A DNA stretch of 64,000 nt from Apoderus coryli. Taxonomy: Eukaryota; Arthropoda; Insecta; Coleoptera; Attelabidae. A program made the translations under genes and the position numbers. Under the pieces are notes generated by a model. The model saw only the letters and a list, made by a program, of their open reading frames with translations. It was not told the DNA's origin and made no database searches. The stretch is from assembly GCA_911728435.2 (NCBI GenBank), contig OU452205.1:14948260-15012259 (forward strand), written 5' to 3'. Below are positions 31,201 to 46,200 of this stretch, in pieces; position 1 is the stretch's first letter, and each line of letters begins with the position of its first letter.

Positions 31201-34200
31201 TTAGCCCTGAAGAAGTCTGAATATATGGCCAAAACGTTGGCATAGTTAGAACTGTTTTGTTTTATTTGATTGGTCCTATATCAGTTTAAATGTTTCATAT
31301 TTATCATAAGTCGATCACAGACATATACTGATATTGTAACACGTTTGTTATCTAGTCAAGGAATTCTATAAAATATCAAGTCTAAAGAACGATACTGATG
31401 CACTTTTTCAGGGGAAAATCACTAGGGTACATATGGTTTTCTACAATAATTATATGCCAAGTAATGATTTACAAAACCCCAAAACGTCGTGTTGGCAATG
31501 TAGCGGTATGCTTTTCCGAAAATATCGCAACTTTTTTTAAAAACGTACATACAACGACTCTCGTCATAAAGAGGGTTACTGTTCCTGTTTCCATCAAAAT
31601 AGACAAGCAGATGACTTAAATAGGAAAAGATTCAAGAAAATTAAACCCAAATAATCGAAAACCAGTTTCCTTAATTAAGTCAAGTTTTCTAGAAAATAAT
31701 AGAAACTTGGAAATATACCACCAACAAATTACCCTATAGTTTCATTCAGCTACTAACATCTCTATCATTGATGAAGAATTTTGATGAAGTATCGGAAAAC
31801 CTAAAATCGTTGAAACAGACCAAACTGCATACACTTTTTAACTCAGATGGTGTGTTTAAGTGAAATTATATAAGAAATATCTGTTTCGTTTCATTAACAA
31901 AAGGTATAAATCTTCTTGGAATTGATTGGATTGAATTATTTGACCTGTGCGATATTCCAAAAAATAATATTTGTAACAGTATAATATTTCAGAAGAAACA
32001 TTAGTAATTTTATCTTTGAACACGTTAAATAAAACCATTTCGAACATTTTTAAGAATAAGAAATTCAGAAAATAATTGATTTTGAAACTAAATGCCTCGA
32101 ACCTCAAAGTCAAATCGTTTATAACTATAAAGAATTAGTTTAAAACGACTAGAAGAAATAGGAACCATTACACCTATCGATTTTCCTGATTGGACTGCAG
32201 CATAATGGTCTTTGTTAAAAAGCAAAATGAAAAACTAAGAATTTGCCCAGATTACTGAACGTGTCTCAAGCAAGCTTTCTACTCACATTGTTATCCTGTA
32301 CCACATCCAAAAGATATCTCGAGAAAATTGCTAACGGCTTTATCTCAGCAATCTCGATCTACAATGATACACTCCATCAAATAGAAGTTCACAACCAGTC
32401 CAAAAAGTTACTATCAGTGCAGACACAGCACCGGTTGCGTCTCAGAAAATAATAGACATAATTAACATTGATATGGTAGCACTATATTTGGACGACATTC
32501 TGATATCCGGAAGTATAATAAATGAACAAAATGGAAATCTTTTAAAGTTCTATAACTTATTCAAGAATGTGATTAATGATTGCGATTAGGAAATGTAAAT
32601 TTTCAATTCAGATCTTCTTCGTAAATTACCAAACTTCCAATAATGGTAACTTCAGATGCTTCAAACTACGGCATGCATCTCAGACGAGTTTCCAGATGGT
32701 TTGGCTAATGTTATTACTCGCTTGGTGTTCTTTGACAGCAGTTGAGAAATACTACAGTCAAATCGAGAAACAAGCATAATTTTTGCGATTACAAAATTAA
32801 AAAAAAAAAAAATGGATAGAATTTCATACTCAGAACAGATCAGTTATTTAAATTTTAAATAATTGGTTCTAACAAAGGCATTCCACGGTCTCCACGAATA
32901 AAGTACAAAGAGGGGCATTAACTTTTTCATCTTACGAATTCTGAATTTATATATTTATATAGTTCAACAAAATTATTTGCAGATTTTTGATCGTGCCTGA
33001 TGAATGAAAATTCTAAAACTGATGTCGTTGTACATTTAAAACAGTATTATTGAAGATTCGATAGAGCACATTCATGTTTCAGATAAAATGATAGCGCACG
33101 AAATACAACGTCTGTAGTAGAAAATTGCATTCTTTTCGGAAAACGCGTTGTTATACAAGGAATTACACAAAGCACATCAAGGCAAAGAAATAATTAAGAC
33201 ACATGCCAGAAGTTTCGTTTATTGGTGTGAAATTGATTTGAACATTTAAATTTTGTTAGTCGATCAGATAGTTTTATCCAAGCTTTAAAATTACAACCGA
33301 AAAGTGAAATTGCTCCATGACCTTTACCAAATGCAATCGTTTACGCCTTGATTTTGCAGGACCAGTAGATGGTTAAACGTTTATTATTATTGTCGATGCA
33401 TACCTAAAATGGCCAAACTAGAAATGATAGTAACAGATAATCGTACTCAGTTTACGACCAACGAATTTAAAAAATTTTGTGTACAGAATAGCATTCCACA
33501 CAATCAATTGGATAAGCGGATCGTTTTGTAGATACTTTTAAACAGCCATTAACACAACACACCCTTGTCCTTCGGTGACCTGGTTCACGTCAAATGATAC
33601 CAACAATCATCTGAAAAATGGATGAAAAAAAATATACCGGAAGAAAAGTTCCAGAACACAATAACGATCGAATAATCCAGAACTTTCCTTTACCTTCTTT
33701 ATGCGAACCATCGACATTTTCACCGAAGATTGTAGGAATTTGACAAAAACGTAAACTATAAATTTTTTTTAAAATCTCTGTTCAGTGGCAAGAAATCACA
33801 AATTCTCGACTCGACTCGACTCGACCCCACTACTGATTGAAATGTCTGCTTTAAATGTGTCCTCCTGCGAAGCAAACTCGAAGTTTTCAAACATTTCTGT
33901 TTTAAACATTATGAAATGAGGAAAAGCTATACTTTTCGATGAATTACCCAGTAGAAAAACACCCTAAAGTATTTCAATCACAACTATGGAAAGTTGTACG
34001 ATTTAAGGCTAACTGACTCCCTAACCTTAGTTTCACTAATGATCTTGAGATGTGACTTAGACACTATCACGAAAGCTCTAAAATATGCGTTGAGTAGAAA
34101 TGCTCCAAGACAATGGCCTAATAGCCAGAGAAACAATGTTACTCAGTATGTGAAAGATTTAGACAATTTAGCGAACCCAAGACTGTTTTGAGTGCCTCTG

Positions 34201-37200
34201 GACAACTAGAAACCAAAATATTTTCTTTATTTGCCACTGGCCACGGGGTAACAAATATTCATCCGTATCTCCAATCGAACACTATAGGGAGTTATCGAAA
34301 TATCTAAGTGAGTACGAATATCGTACTGAAGCTAGCTTGTCGTAGGGTTTCGACATCATACTAAGCTTTCTCCCAAGCATGACCATTCAGTCTACGAATT
34401 AGATGGATTAAATGTCGGTCGGTGTCATGTAAGTAAGTCTAATAAGGCGAAAACTATTTTTCTGCAATTTTACTTTTTGCTTTTAAAATTCTTCAAACAT
34501 TGTCTAATGCCAAGAGCATGCCAATGTTGAGCTTAAATGGCAATGTTTGTTAAAATTAAATATATATTTACTTTCATTGATAATTGTTAACAAAGTTAGT
34601 AATGTTGAAACTTTACTTCTTGTGGTATCGTTATCCTGTTGTCTGGTGCGTGCAGCCACATTCATCCGGAAGGAGTGAGCGGTGGCTTTAGTGTGGCGGT
34701 AAGCCGCCCAATTTCCGAGCGCCACAACACAAATCAAATACTGAGTGTCCGGATATAAATGGTATAACTTTAACGAGCGTGAGAATCGATCCAACTTCTT
34801 GCCACGAATCTGAAACATTACATAAATAAAGATAATATAAAATGTGTTTGAGGTTTGTAAGCGCTCTTTGTTTTATCTACTTTTGATGACGTTCGTCTAA
34901 CAACAAAAAAGTTCTGTAGGGGAATAAGAGTATGTTTGCATAATATAATATGTTATAGGAGATGCGTAAATTAGGTAATTATACTTATATACAGGGTCTA
35001 TTTTCCATTTTACGGCTCAATGTCTGATATAAAGGGTGTCAAAGTTTGATTTTTAAAAAACATTGTTGTCAATAACTCGCGTTCTAATAGTCGCCATATA
35101 CTAATATTACAATTATTCTAGCCGCATGTTTTCAAGGTAGAAAAAGTTAGAAACCATGCTACTTCATTTAAATGGCGGGGGGTTTGTTTTATCTGCCCCA
35201 CAATTTTTTGTACCTACGGCAATGACCCCAAGAGCAGATCGGAAGCAATCTGAGCTCTCGGAACGCAGCCCAGAACCCTCACATACCTAAGTCTAAAATA
35301 TTACGATGACCACAGAGATGCATATATCCTACAGCCTGTTCAGAATTCGTACGCTCCTAATACTGAAAAAATAATACGATTTTGTCAGTGGGTTTTAAAC
35401 TCGACGGAAGTAACTGCTGCCTTTTTACATAGGATTCTTTGGACGGATGAGTCCTCTTTTACCAGACGTGGAGTAACATCAGAATCTTCGAGAAAATCGA
35501 CCAAGATCTGTTCAAAATTAATTTTCCGTAAATGTTTGGTTGGGCGTTATTGATGGTGATCTGTGCGATCTACATTTCCTACCCCCAAGGTTCCACTCGG
35601 AACTGTTTTTGGAGTTTCTTAACAATAATCTGCTGCAAAACCTAGAGTATGTAGGTACCCATTAAATTTAACAATGAGAGTTGGATACAACTGTATGGAG
35701 CTCCCCCTCAATAACAATTATTATTGTCGACGATGGATTGGCCGGCTAGGGAGAAATGACATGAATAATGACGTGGTTAATGGTATTGAAGCTGTGGCCT
35801 GGCTGCATTTTCGGAATTCGCCGACACATTAGCCGCTCGGAACAACTCGGGTGATATGAATCACAGATTCATAAAGTCCCGACGTATTATACTAATGTAT
35901 CAGCAATTTACATATGAAATTACCCATCTCAAATTAAGAATATATTTTCGCTTTGAATCAGATTGGTGTAACTAGTTTGTTGAGCTGTTAAAAACATTTT
36001 GATTTCCCGTGGCACTCTGCACACCAATTATGCAAAGAGTTGCATCGCTTTACCAGTCGTCAGAGATTATGTTTGTTGATTTCACGGGCAACTGCGATAC
36101 ACAAAATCATAAAGTTTACTACTTTATAAAACAGTCCGCTATTGGAGGATTACCTTTGGGCTGCATCCTAAGTAGCAGCTAAGAATCGAATGTATTTTTA
36201 AAAGCCGTTCGTGACCTTTATGGAATTTTGCCCATTAATATTGAAAGAAATGGTTTTAAAAATATATGGCCTGAATCATCTTTCTTGTTGTGTATCTACT
36301 TTCCACGTTTTGAACGCCTCTTGGATGTGGCTTAAATGGGTTAATAATTAGTATTACTAGTTCGCACGGTATTTCCTAAATCGCTAAAAATTCTTAAAAA
36401 TTCGATTATCTTGAAAAGGGTCCACTTGGGACCAGGGTACTATATAGTCAAATTGGCTTCTTATGTCTCCTGCTATCACGTCCTAAAATATTCAGGTCTA
36501 CTTACAAGTAACCCTGTATATTGAAGGCCGACGCACAGTCTTGGCCATTTCGGAAAAAAACAGTCAAAAATCAATAGATGCAAGAAATATATCTGTGTGA
36601 AATTAGATTTCTTGACATACCACATACAAACCAAGAAATATAGTAGTAATATACGGTGTGTCTCCGAAAAAGTGAAACGGCTCTTGTAAAAGACAAACAA
36701 TTTTCGAGTTTAAATTTGGTCTTCTGGAGTCCAGCCCTGCTTGGTTTGAAACTAATTTAAGACAAATTTTAGTTTTGAAAAATCAAGTATGCCTTGGAAA
36801 TTTTGAAAATACTGATTTTTACACTAGTAAAGGATCCTTTCGGTTGAAGTTACGACAAAATGGTATTAATAAAACTTATTCAGAATGAAAAATTGAGTAA
36901 CTGTACAAAATTTCAAAATTCCAAGCCTTCTTTGATTTGTTGGTTTTCAAACAAGAAAATGATAAAATTCAAAATATGGACAGACGGCTTTCAAATTTTA
37001 ATTATTATTCACCTTCTCTTTCTGAACAACTTTCTTCAATAACATATTGTGTTATCTGATAACAGAAAGGCATTTTTAAATATAGCTACAGGACTTATCG
37101 GACTTACAACAATTTAACGGTGCGCAAGATAATTACAGTTTGTATGGAGACGAATTAGATACTTATTTTCTTCTCCTTTTTTTTAATTTCTTTTTTAAGA

Positions 37201-40200
37201 AGAATCCAATTTAGCGAGGAGTGAAGTTGATTGAGTAGACTGATCTTACCAATAACCTACGGAAATTTGTGTGTGGATTTACAAAAAAATATTCAAAGCC
37301 GACTATGTGAAGAAAGCACGATAACGGGGTTGACTGTGCGGTACCTACAATGTTGCACGCCAGAAAGAAGTATTTATGGAAGAAAAATTTCGATATAAAC
37401 AAACGACATATTTATGTCATCAGCGTCAACAGGTTGTCATTGGTCTATAGAAAACAAGCGTCTGTGAAATAGGTATAATAAAAATAAAAAGTTTTGTGCG
37501 GTTTGTGGGAAAATACCCAAGAGAAACTGAAAGTGTTCTAATTATAAATGTAATATTTGCAGACAAAAAGGTCATCTATCGAAACGAAAGTGTGTCATAG
37601 AAACTTAGCAAAAGAAAATAACTTTATTACGATTGAAAATGTAAACAAACATTAACAGTATTTTCTGTAAAGAACGGTAACAGTAAAATAGATATTCCTT
37701 TTACACTGAAAGTTTTAATTGAAAATAAACATTATATTATAAATCTCGATATTAATTTGACGGTTTACTGATTTAAAAACATAACGCTTGTTAAAGAAAA
37801 ATAACATTTTCAAATACCACAAAGGATTATAACGGCAGATTCGTTAATTAATTTTAAAAAACATCTATAAATTAGGATAACAGGAAAAAACGGCGCAACT
37901 TAGAAGTGACTTTAAAAATCAAAAATTGGAGAAGAGAAAATAACGCTACAAGCAAATTTTTTAACCAAACTGAAACAAATAAATAAAAACTAATTTGTTA
38001 GAAAAGTTTGAAGAGTATTCGTAAACGAACAGCGTTACAAGAGAACGATTTAGACATGAAACAAACAAAACATCAACAAATGGGTAATAAAGCAAACATT
38101 CTAATATACATTTCCTTACTTCATTTACACTTTCAGAAGAGTAATAAACCACCTGGTAGCCCTGTAATCCAGAATGATTCCTACTCTCCCAAGACACATA
38201 CACGGAGAATGGTTGAATGTCCTGTATACCTAGTTTTACCACAATCGGTAATTCACAAAACTCTTGGGGATCTAGATCAAGAAAAAGTCGACCCTGCAAT
38301 TCTGGAGGATGATCGCATCGCAGTTCCATACTGGTTAGATCAGAAATTAATTTTTGATGATCTTGTAACCATTCCCAAAGTTCCTGCGTGTCACAACTGC
38401 AAGATAGCGGATTTTCTGGAAACAAATATAGATTTATTTATTTGAAAAAGAACCGCAATATTTTATATCTATTTGATTTACCTTCAATTCTCATGCTCTT
38501 CACATGTGTCTCTAAAGTTGCAAGCGCGTTTGTTGGAACCTGTTCCAAATAATTTTTACTCAAATCCAATAATTTCAACTTTTTTAACTTTCGAAACCCC
38601 TCATTTGAAATGAAAGATATCCAATTTCCAGCTAAATACAGTTCAGCCAAATTTTCTAAATTTCGAAACATATTTTTACTGATACGTGTAAGTTGATTAT
38701 AAGAAACATCTAGAACTGATAACGATTTCAAATCACTTGAGAACTCCTCGAGTTCTTTTAAACGATTCTGAGTAACATTGAGAAGTCTTAAATGGCTCAA
38801 CCCCTGAAGTCGTTCCTGTGGTAAAATCTCAAGTTCATTTACAGATATATCTAACGATAGAAGTTGAGACAAGTTCGCGAAAGCTCCCGGTGATATTCGT
38901 GATATTTTATTATGATTTAAATACAAATGTAATAGTGATGAAAAGCTTTCGAAATCTTTACTAGTCACTATACTTAAGTTGGTGTAAGTAATATGAATTT
39001 CTTCTAAGATTTGGATGTTGTGAACATAGGAAATATCTCGAATCTTTCCTAAAGGGTTATAACCTAAATTTAACCATCTTAACCCTGGTAAATTATTTCG
39101 CGCCAACGCAGTTAATGAAATATAATTGAAACGATTGTTTGATAAATCAATTCGACGTAACTGTATTGAGTTACTGAAGAAATTTGTAGGTAATTCTGAT
39201 AATGCATTATTACTAAGATCTAGTGACAGTAACTGAGTCAAATTTGCTGAAGCAAATCCAGATAGTGAAGAAATGCTGTTATTATTTAAATCTAGTTCCT
39301 TCAAATTTGGTAGACCATTGATTTGTGATAACTCAACGGTTTTAATTTTATTATTACTTAACGTTAACTTTTCCATAGTAGAAATATTCAGAAACGCAGT
39401 GTACGGTAAATCAGTAAATCTGTTGTTACTTAGTTTCAGTTCTTTAAACACATTTAAACTCATAAATACTTTGTAATGAATACTGCTAATCAAATTGTGA
39501 CTTAAATCGATTTTTAATAAATTTTTGTTTTTTGTAAATATCGCTTCTGGTAAGCTAGTGATTCCACAATAGTTAAGCAAAATTACTTGAAGTGATGGTA
39601 GTCCGTTTAAAGCATTGTCGTCTAATTTTGTTAAGTTATTATATGAAAGTGTCAAAACACGCAAACCTGGGATGTCAAGTTGTGACAGATCATCACACTT
39701 GAGCCTATTTTGTGCCAGATTGAGTTCATTTAAATTATTCAAACCTTGAAAGGCATTTGGTGAAATATCTTCTATGGAACAGTTGAACAAACTTAGTACT
39801 CGTATTGGTAGTCGCTCCTGTAACATATTCGTGTGGATGCGAATTAAAGGATTATTTGAAAGATCTAATATTCGTAATTTTTTCAAAGTCGTCAAAGAAC
39901 CTGCTTCTATATTTTTAATTTGATTATAACTTATATATAGTTCTTCTAAATCTCGTAGATCTGCAAATGTACGTTTTGTAATTTCTACCAAGTTGTTTAA
40001 ACTGATATCGAGAAACTTTAACGATTCCATTGTCGAAAACAACTTCGATTCGATAGAGTTTATTGAATTGTTATTCAAATATAATCGCTGTATGGAATAC
40101 AAATTACTAAATACATTTTTATGTAATTTTGTTAAACGATTATGTCCCAACCAAATTATTTGAACGTTCTCTTGTTCAATCAGAGAGTTATTATCAATTT

Positions 40201-43200
40201 CAATCAAACAATTCCAATCTAATTGGATTGACACTAGAGATCTTGCAACAGGATTAAATACGTCTTCTAATCTTTTTAATCTGTTACCTTGCAGATTGAT
40301 ATGTTGTAGACTTTCGAGTGTTTTGAACGCACCAGAATCTATAGAATCTATTTGATTATGTTGTAAGTGTAATTCTAGTAATGACGGTAATGGGTCAAAT
40401 ACATTTTTATAAATAGTATTAATTAAATTATTATGTAACCGGATCTCACGAAGATTCAGGAGGTTATCAAACGTTCCTGGTTCAAGATGTGTTATGATGT
40501 TACTATCAAGGCTTAGAGATGTAAGATTATTGTTATTTTCGAATAAAATTTTTGGAATCGTAGAAATGTAATTAAAACTTAAATGTAATTGAAATAAGTT
40601 TGGTAGAGTTGTAAATGTGTCACTGTCAATTTCCCTAATAGCATTTTGTTGTAAATATATGACAGATAGGTTTGTTGAGTTCATAAAAGTATCTGACAAA
40701 ACTTCTAAAATATTATTCTCAGCTAAAAACAATTCTTTCAATTCCGGAAGAAATGCAAATAATCCACTGATATAATGCAAATGATTGTGACTTAAATCAA
40801 TTGATTTTAATTTTTTATTTTGTACAAATGTGGCAGCATCTAAGAATATTATTCTGTTGTGACTCAAATCTAGTGAATGCAAGTCCTTCAACGTGGCAAA
40901 CGTTTGTGGATGGACCGTTTCAATTGTGTTGTAATATAATGATAAAGTGCGTAAGACTGGAAATGCTCGGAAAGTGTGTTCGTCGAGAGATGCGAAATTG
41001 TTGAAACTCAAGTCTAGATAAATTAAAGAGTTTAGACGCGAGAGTGAGTCGTATTGGATGTGAGTAATATCGTTCCATGACAGACGCAGGTGGCGCAGTC
41101 GTTCCAGTCGTTTTAGCGCTCTTATTGGGAAGTGTTGTAGTTTGTTTTCCGTAAGATCAAGTTCGGAGAGATCGTTTTCTAGGCCTGCGAAAGCGTACTC
41201 TGAAACCTAGAACCAAAATTTATGAAAAGTTAACCGCCTTTTGTTTATGTATTGTTTTGAAGTAAATCTGAATGCCTTGTTGCGTTTTTTACAAAAATTT
41301 TAAAGGAAATTAAAATATATAATTTGAAATCGGATATTTCTATTTCAATTAATTTAATAAGTTACCCAAAATTCTGGCTTACCTTTTGAACCTGGTTTCC
41401 TTTTAGATTCAATTTTATCAACTGCAACCCGTAAAAGTTGTAGCTAGGTAGATCGTTTATTTGGTTCGCTTCCAAGTCTAAGGCAATCAGTTTGATCATA
41501 CCTTTGAAAGATTTCTGAGGAACCTCGTGCAATTTTCCCGATACTAAACTAAACGATTCCAAATGCATCCGGAGAGGAAGCAGAGCATCATCGTGTAATC
41601 GTTGGATATTTGATTGAGAAATTTGAAGGTGTTTTATCACTGTTGTATCGAGAAAGAAGTCTTTTGGCAGTTGAATCTACGCGAAAATTTAAAATCAAAC
41701 TAACAAAAATATAACCGTCCATGTAAACTAAATTTTATATAAATCAGACTAATGATAAATTACAGACAATTAAATGTTTCTAGCATAACGCAAACTTACA
41801 AGTGATCTGTCCAGGTCGTAAATGCTTAACGATTGTATAGGACCTTGAATGATGTGCAGTACAGTCTTGAGCGAATATATTGTGGCAGCAGGACATTCCA
41901 GAAATATTCCGTTTTCGAAATTGAAGCAATGACAAGTCGGATTTGAGGCAGGATTCGGACACTTGACACTGCAACAAAAAAATAATCATAACAATTGATG
42001 GTAGATTGCATCAAAAATAATGTTACTTAATAAAATGGCTAAAATGCTATTTGGCAATTTTTCATATCATCTTAATTTTTCTGTTTTTTTTATTTACTAT
42101 TTTTTGTTGAATCCTAAAATGTGTCCGTCACCATTCCGTTCTATTGTTGTTGAATACAATAGTTGAGAAAAGTTCAGATGGAGTATATTGATTTGTATTA
42201 AATATGTTATAAACTTCCTTTGCTATAAATTCTATCTTAAAATGCAGAACTGTACACATTTTATCTGTGAGTGTGAAAGATCCATATAGCCAATTTCCTC
42301 TTGGCTCTTCAAATATTTAATGTACATGACAATATCAGATATGTCCATCCAACCAATATATTACTTACGATGATATACATACCCCATAGAGAATAAATAT
42401 GTCGATTATTCAACAACAATAAATAATAAATTTCGTATAATATTGCTCTTAATAAATTTAAATGAAATACTAATCAACAACAGCCAGTTAAAGCAATTTA
42501 TAATACTTATTTGTTTTTGTAAAATGAAATATTTTATTATAATTATTAATTAACATAAATCTCTACTGTATTCTAATTGAAATACAACATATTTTAGTGC
42601 CTGTTTAAATGGGCATTTTCCAAAAAAAAACTTGAACCTGTATGCTTATAATTTGCATTTTATACAAGTATGTACATGGTGGAGGGCATTTTAGAACGCG
42701 GCAACTTGTTGCTTGGTTCCAGAGAAATCGAAAGAACACTACCTAGAATAATATAATGTTTTTGAAGCTTACCACGAATAAAAAGTATCCAGAATAAAAA
42801 GAAGTACTTGTAGCTTACTTTCACCAGTTATCTAAAATAATATATTCTCCTTCTACTTTATGGTCGAAGTATTTTATCATTAAATTAAAAGGAAATGTCG
42901 AGATAAGTGAATGTTTTAAGCACTTTTAAAGCGAATAAACGAAGGATTTAAACCAACAAATTTGGAAATGACGAAAGTGACAAATTTAAAAAAAATGTTC
43001 TTGCCTTACATAATATATTGCAGTAAAAAAAAGTAAGTTTACCGCACTGAGTCCGCATGATTTCTCAAACGTATTAAACTACAAACTTTTACCTTTATGG
43101 GAATTTTTCTCTGGTAATAACAACGTATCTTAAATCATTGCGAGTTATTTCTTCAATTTCGCCTGTACGTTTTGGTTTTGCTGCTCGTAGGAAAAGATTT

Positions 43201-46200
43201 GTACCTACCTACCTACCTTTTTTCCGCACTGACGGATGACCGAACTCCACTGCTCGTCGCGTCGTTCGGTCAACTATCGTCGCATGCGGAAAATTACAAC
43301 TTTCCGCACTTGTTAAGTAAATAACTATTACAGCCCAACTAGCAATTCGACATTCTTAAAGAACTAATATATTTTATAATTATTTTATTGCCGCTTAGTT
43401 AAAACTTTTTTGTTTTTTAAAGTTTCGTTTCGTGATTAAACTGCTGTGTTAAACTTTTCTGTGAGAAAAATTGTTTTAAGAACGTTTTTACAGCAAAATA
43501 ATAAAATAGTTATAAAATATGATATCGTAACAATTTTATAAACGTTTATAAAATACGTTTTGTAGGACGTATGATAATTGGTTTTAAAAGCATTTTGTAA
43601 AAGTACTAGTCTGGATTAACTTGTTCCTTTAAAAACAATTATAAAATTATTCTGTTAAAGTACATTTCGTAATAATAAAATAGTTTTTTTATTGTCGTTA
43701 TTAAGAGCGATTTGTTTTGTGGAGCAAATTTGTGCGCAAATTAATAATTACAAAATTGTGTTTTAGTTATTTTATTAAAAACAATAAAAAAATAAATATG
43801 TTGCCAATGCATATTTTATAAAATTAAAATGCTGTCATAAACATTACCTAGAACTAATATATAACATAGTCTTATTTATTTTCAACTGATATTTATTGTT
43901 ATATTATACACTGAATTCAAATGTTGTCCAAATGGAAAAAAAACTAAAAGCAGTTGTGCATTTAATAGCAAATTAAAACTTAATTACTACAATATTATAA
44001 ATTATCAAAGGCAAAACATTAGTGACTATAATAATGAGAAGGAAACTGTAATGGAATCTAATCAAATTAATGACAATATTTACATTAATAAGACACCACA
44101 AAATATTGTGGACACTGATAAATTCTCAGGAGGAATTATTACTAGATGGTGAGCGGGTAGCCGAAATAGAGAATTGGATACCTATCCTGGTGATCAATAT
44201 CATGATTCAAGCACAAGTGAGCTAGAAAAAAATGCAAAACTAAGAGAAAACATGCGATCATGGGCAATGGTATAATGTTCCGCATTTTTCCTAAAAGAAG
44301 CTTTTTGCCATACTCAATGAATGCCAAATTTTCTACCTCAAGATCCTCGAACTCTCTTAAAGATACTCGACAAACCGTTTTAATAACGGCAATTATAACA
44401 TACATAACATAACCAAAGGGCTCAATTTAGGTTATGTTTAAATTACTCCCGTAAAAGATAATAATAGAGTAGCTATAGAAGCATTTTGTTTTATAAGAAC
44501 ACATTAAAAGCTTTTATAAAACATATTATGTTAAAGTTTGTTTTGTAAAACTCTGTTTACTATTTTATTATTATTCCAATATTGAGACGATGCGACACAC
44601 GGCGGCGACTCACACAAACATCAAAGTATCAAGCACGAATACTTCAAGTAGACAGGACTAGACTTGATTAATGTGTATACATTTTATCTTATAATTTTTT
44701 TGCAACACCTTTAAATTAAATTTTGATTTTTTAGAGCATTTATATAAAAGTTTGTTTTAGTTTGTTTTACTATTAATTTATTTTAAATAACGGCAAAAGA
44801 TAACTAAATACATAAAACTTCAAGGAAAATACTTGTAATTAACTTCATTATTCATTATCAAGCTTAGTGAAATATATATTTTTATCTCTTACACCATAAC
44901 TGGTTTCTAAAAATGTCTTCAAGTTTACATAAAACATAGGTACCTACTTATATTTTGGCTAGTATCCATATCATAGATATAAAACAATCATATCATCATT
45001 CTTATGCTATCAAAGGGGTTTCAGGTAATATTAATTTTATATTAGATTTTATATGCACTTAAAATATTATGAGATTTATGTTTTTTAACGAATACACCCC
45101 TGTATAAAACAATTCTGCAGTTATTTATAATAGCTATCTAAAGAGCGTACTCGTCTGAGTTGAGATAATTTTGTTTTAAAGCATCGTATAAGGAAGAAGC
45201 CATTTTTGGTTTCTTTAAATTGTTAGCCATGTTGACCAAACTTTTAAAATTAATATTTTTTCTAATTTGTAAAATTTTCTTAGCTAATAAGCTATACAGA
45301 ATCAGTCATTATATAATAAAGGATATCCCAAAAGATTATTTTCAACAATAAGTGACAATAAAAAAAATATTTTATATAATTTATAAAATCTAAATTCATT
45401 AATTTACATAATTCAAGAGGCGCATTAAAATTTTAATAATAATATACAATATATTTAACAGTAAATTTTGTTTCGCAGCCAAATCTGCTCATGGGTGAAT
45501 TTTATCTGACTTATTTTATTATTCATTATTGGGTATTATAGCGTTTTATATTATTTTTACCTCCATCATTGTTCAGATTTTATTAATGTGTACCAACAAC
45601 ATAATAATTATAAAATAATTTTGTATAAAAAGGTATTTTAAAAAAACGTTTTTATCCTTTAACTGTTGCCGCTGAGAGCAAAAATGTTGAAATTGAGGCT
45701 CTTATAAAAGATTTATAAAATATGTTTATAACAGTTTTATTTGATTTTTATTAAATATTTATAAACGTTCTAAAAACTATTGTATAATATCAACAAGCAA
45801 CATTTATAGAACCGTTAAAGAGTCGATTTGTTTTATAAATCTGCGCCTTTTTCGTGTTTATAAGGCGCGTAAGAACGTTGTGAAAATGTTTATAAAACAA
45901 TGGGTGTTTTATAAAATATATTTTATAAATGTTCTTACAGCAATTATAAAAGTTAAATTGTTAGTTGGGGAATGACACATGAAAAAGTCAATTTGTCAAA
46001 AATTTAAGGGACAGGGCCCAGATCTGAGGTAAAAATAAAAGTGTGTCCTAAAAATCTCAAATTAAACATTAAACAAATTAGTCATATTTGTATCATGAAT
46101 TTAACTCTACGCATCAATCGCATTCGTCGTCTATCATCTTTACTAACTCAGAAAGATGACCACACTAAATCATCCACGAACTGTAATCTTTGCCAATAGG

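Larger units (their letters stand above)
28745..31290. repeat. 2.5-kb inverted-repeat structure with hammerhead-like motif in each arm
   Basis: The left arm (28745-29060) is the inverse of the right arm (30970-31290). Shared landmarks are ATATAGGACCAA.CAAATAAA, AACTATGCCAACGTTT, ACTTCAGACTTC-type, GTACTCACCTAGGAAAAAAA, GATACAACAATT, CATGCACAATGCA and GTTCCACATTTA. Weaker similarity (AGAGAACAACAGAGAA) extends inward to about 29130 and 30870. The centre has no coding frame but holds a third hammerhead-like motif. It is either a fold-back element or two Penelope-type termini in opposite orientation. It lies in the intron between exons 6 and 7. Confidence 0.75.

Noticed and set aside
31756..31835. 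additional hammerhead-like motif (tgatgaagtatcggaaaacc)
   Set aside because: Lacks the leading C, a stem II and a GAAA box in register.
38008..38445. 145-codon plus-strand frame
   Set aside because: It is antisense to the LRRCT/FnIII exon, which has domain motifs and splice sites; the frame is a shadow.
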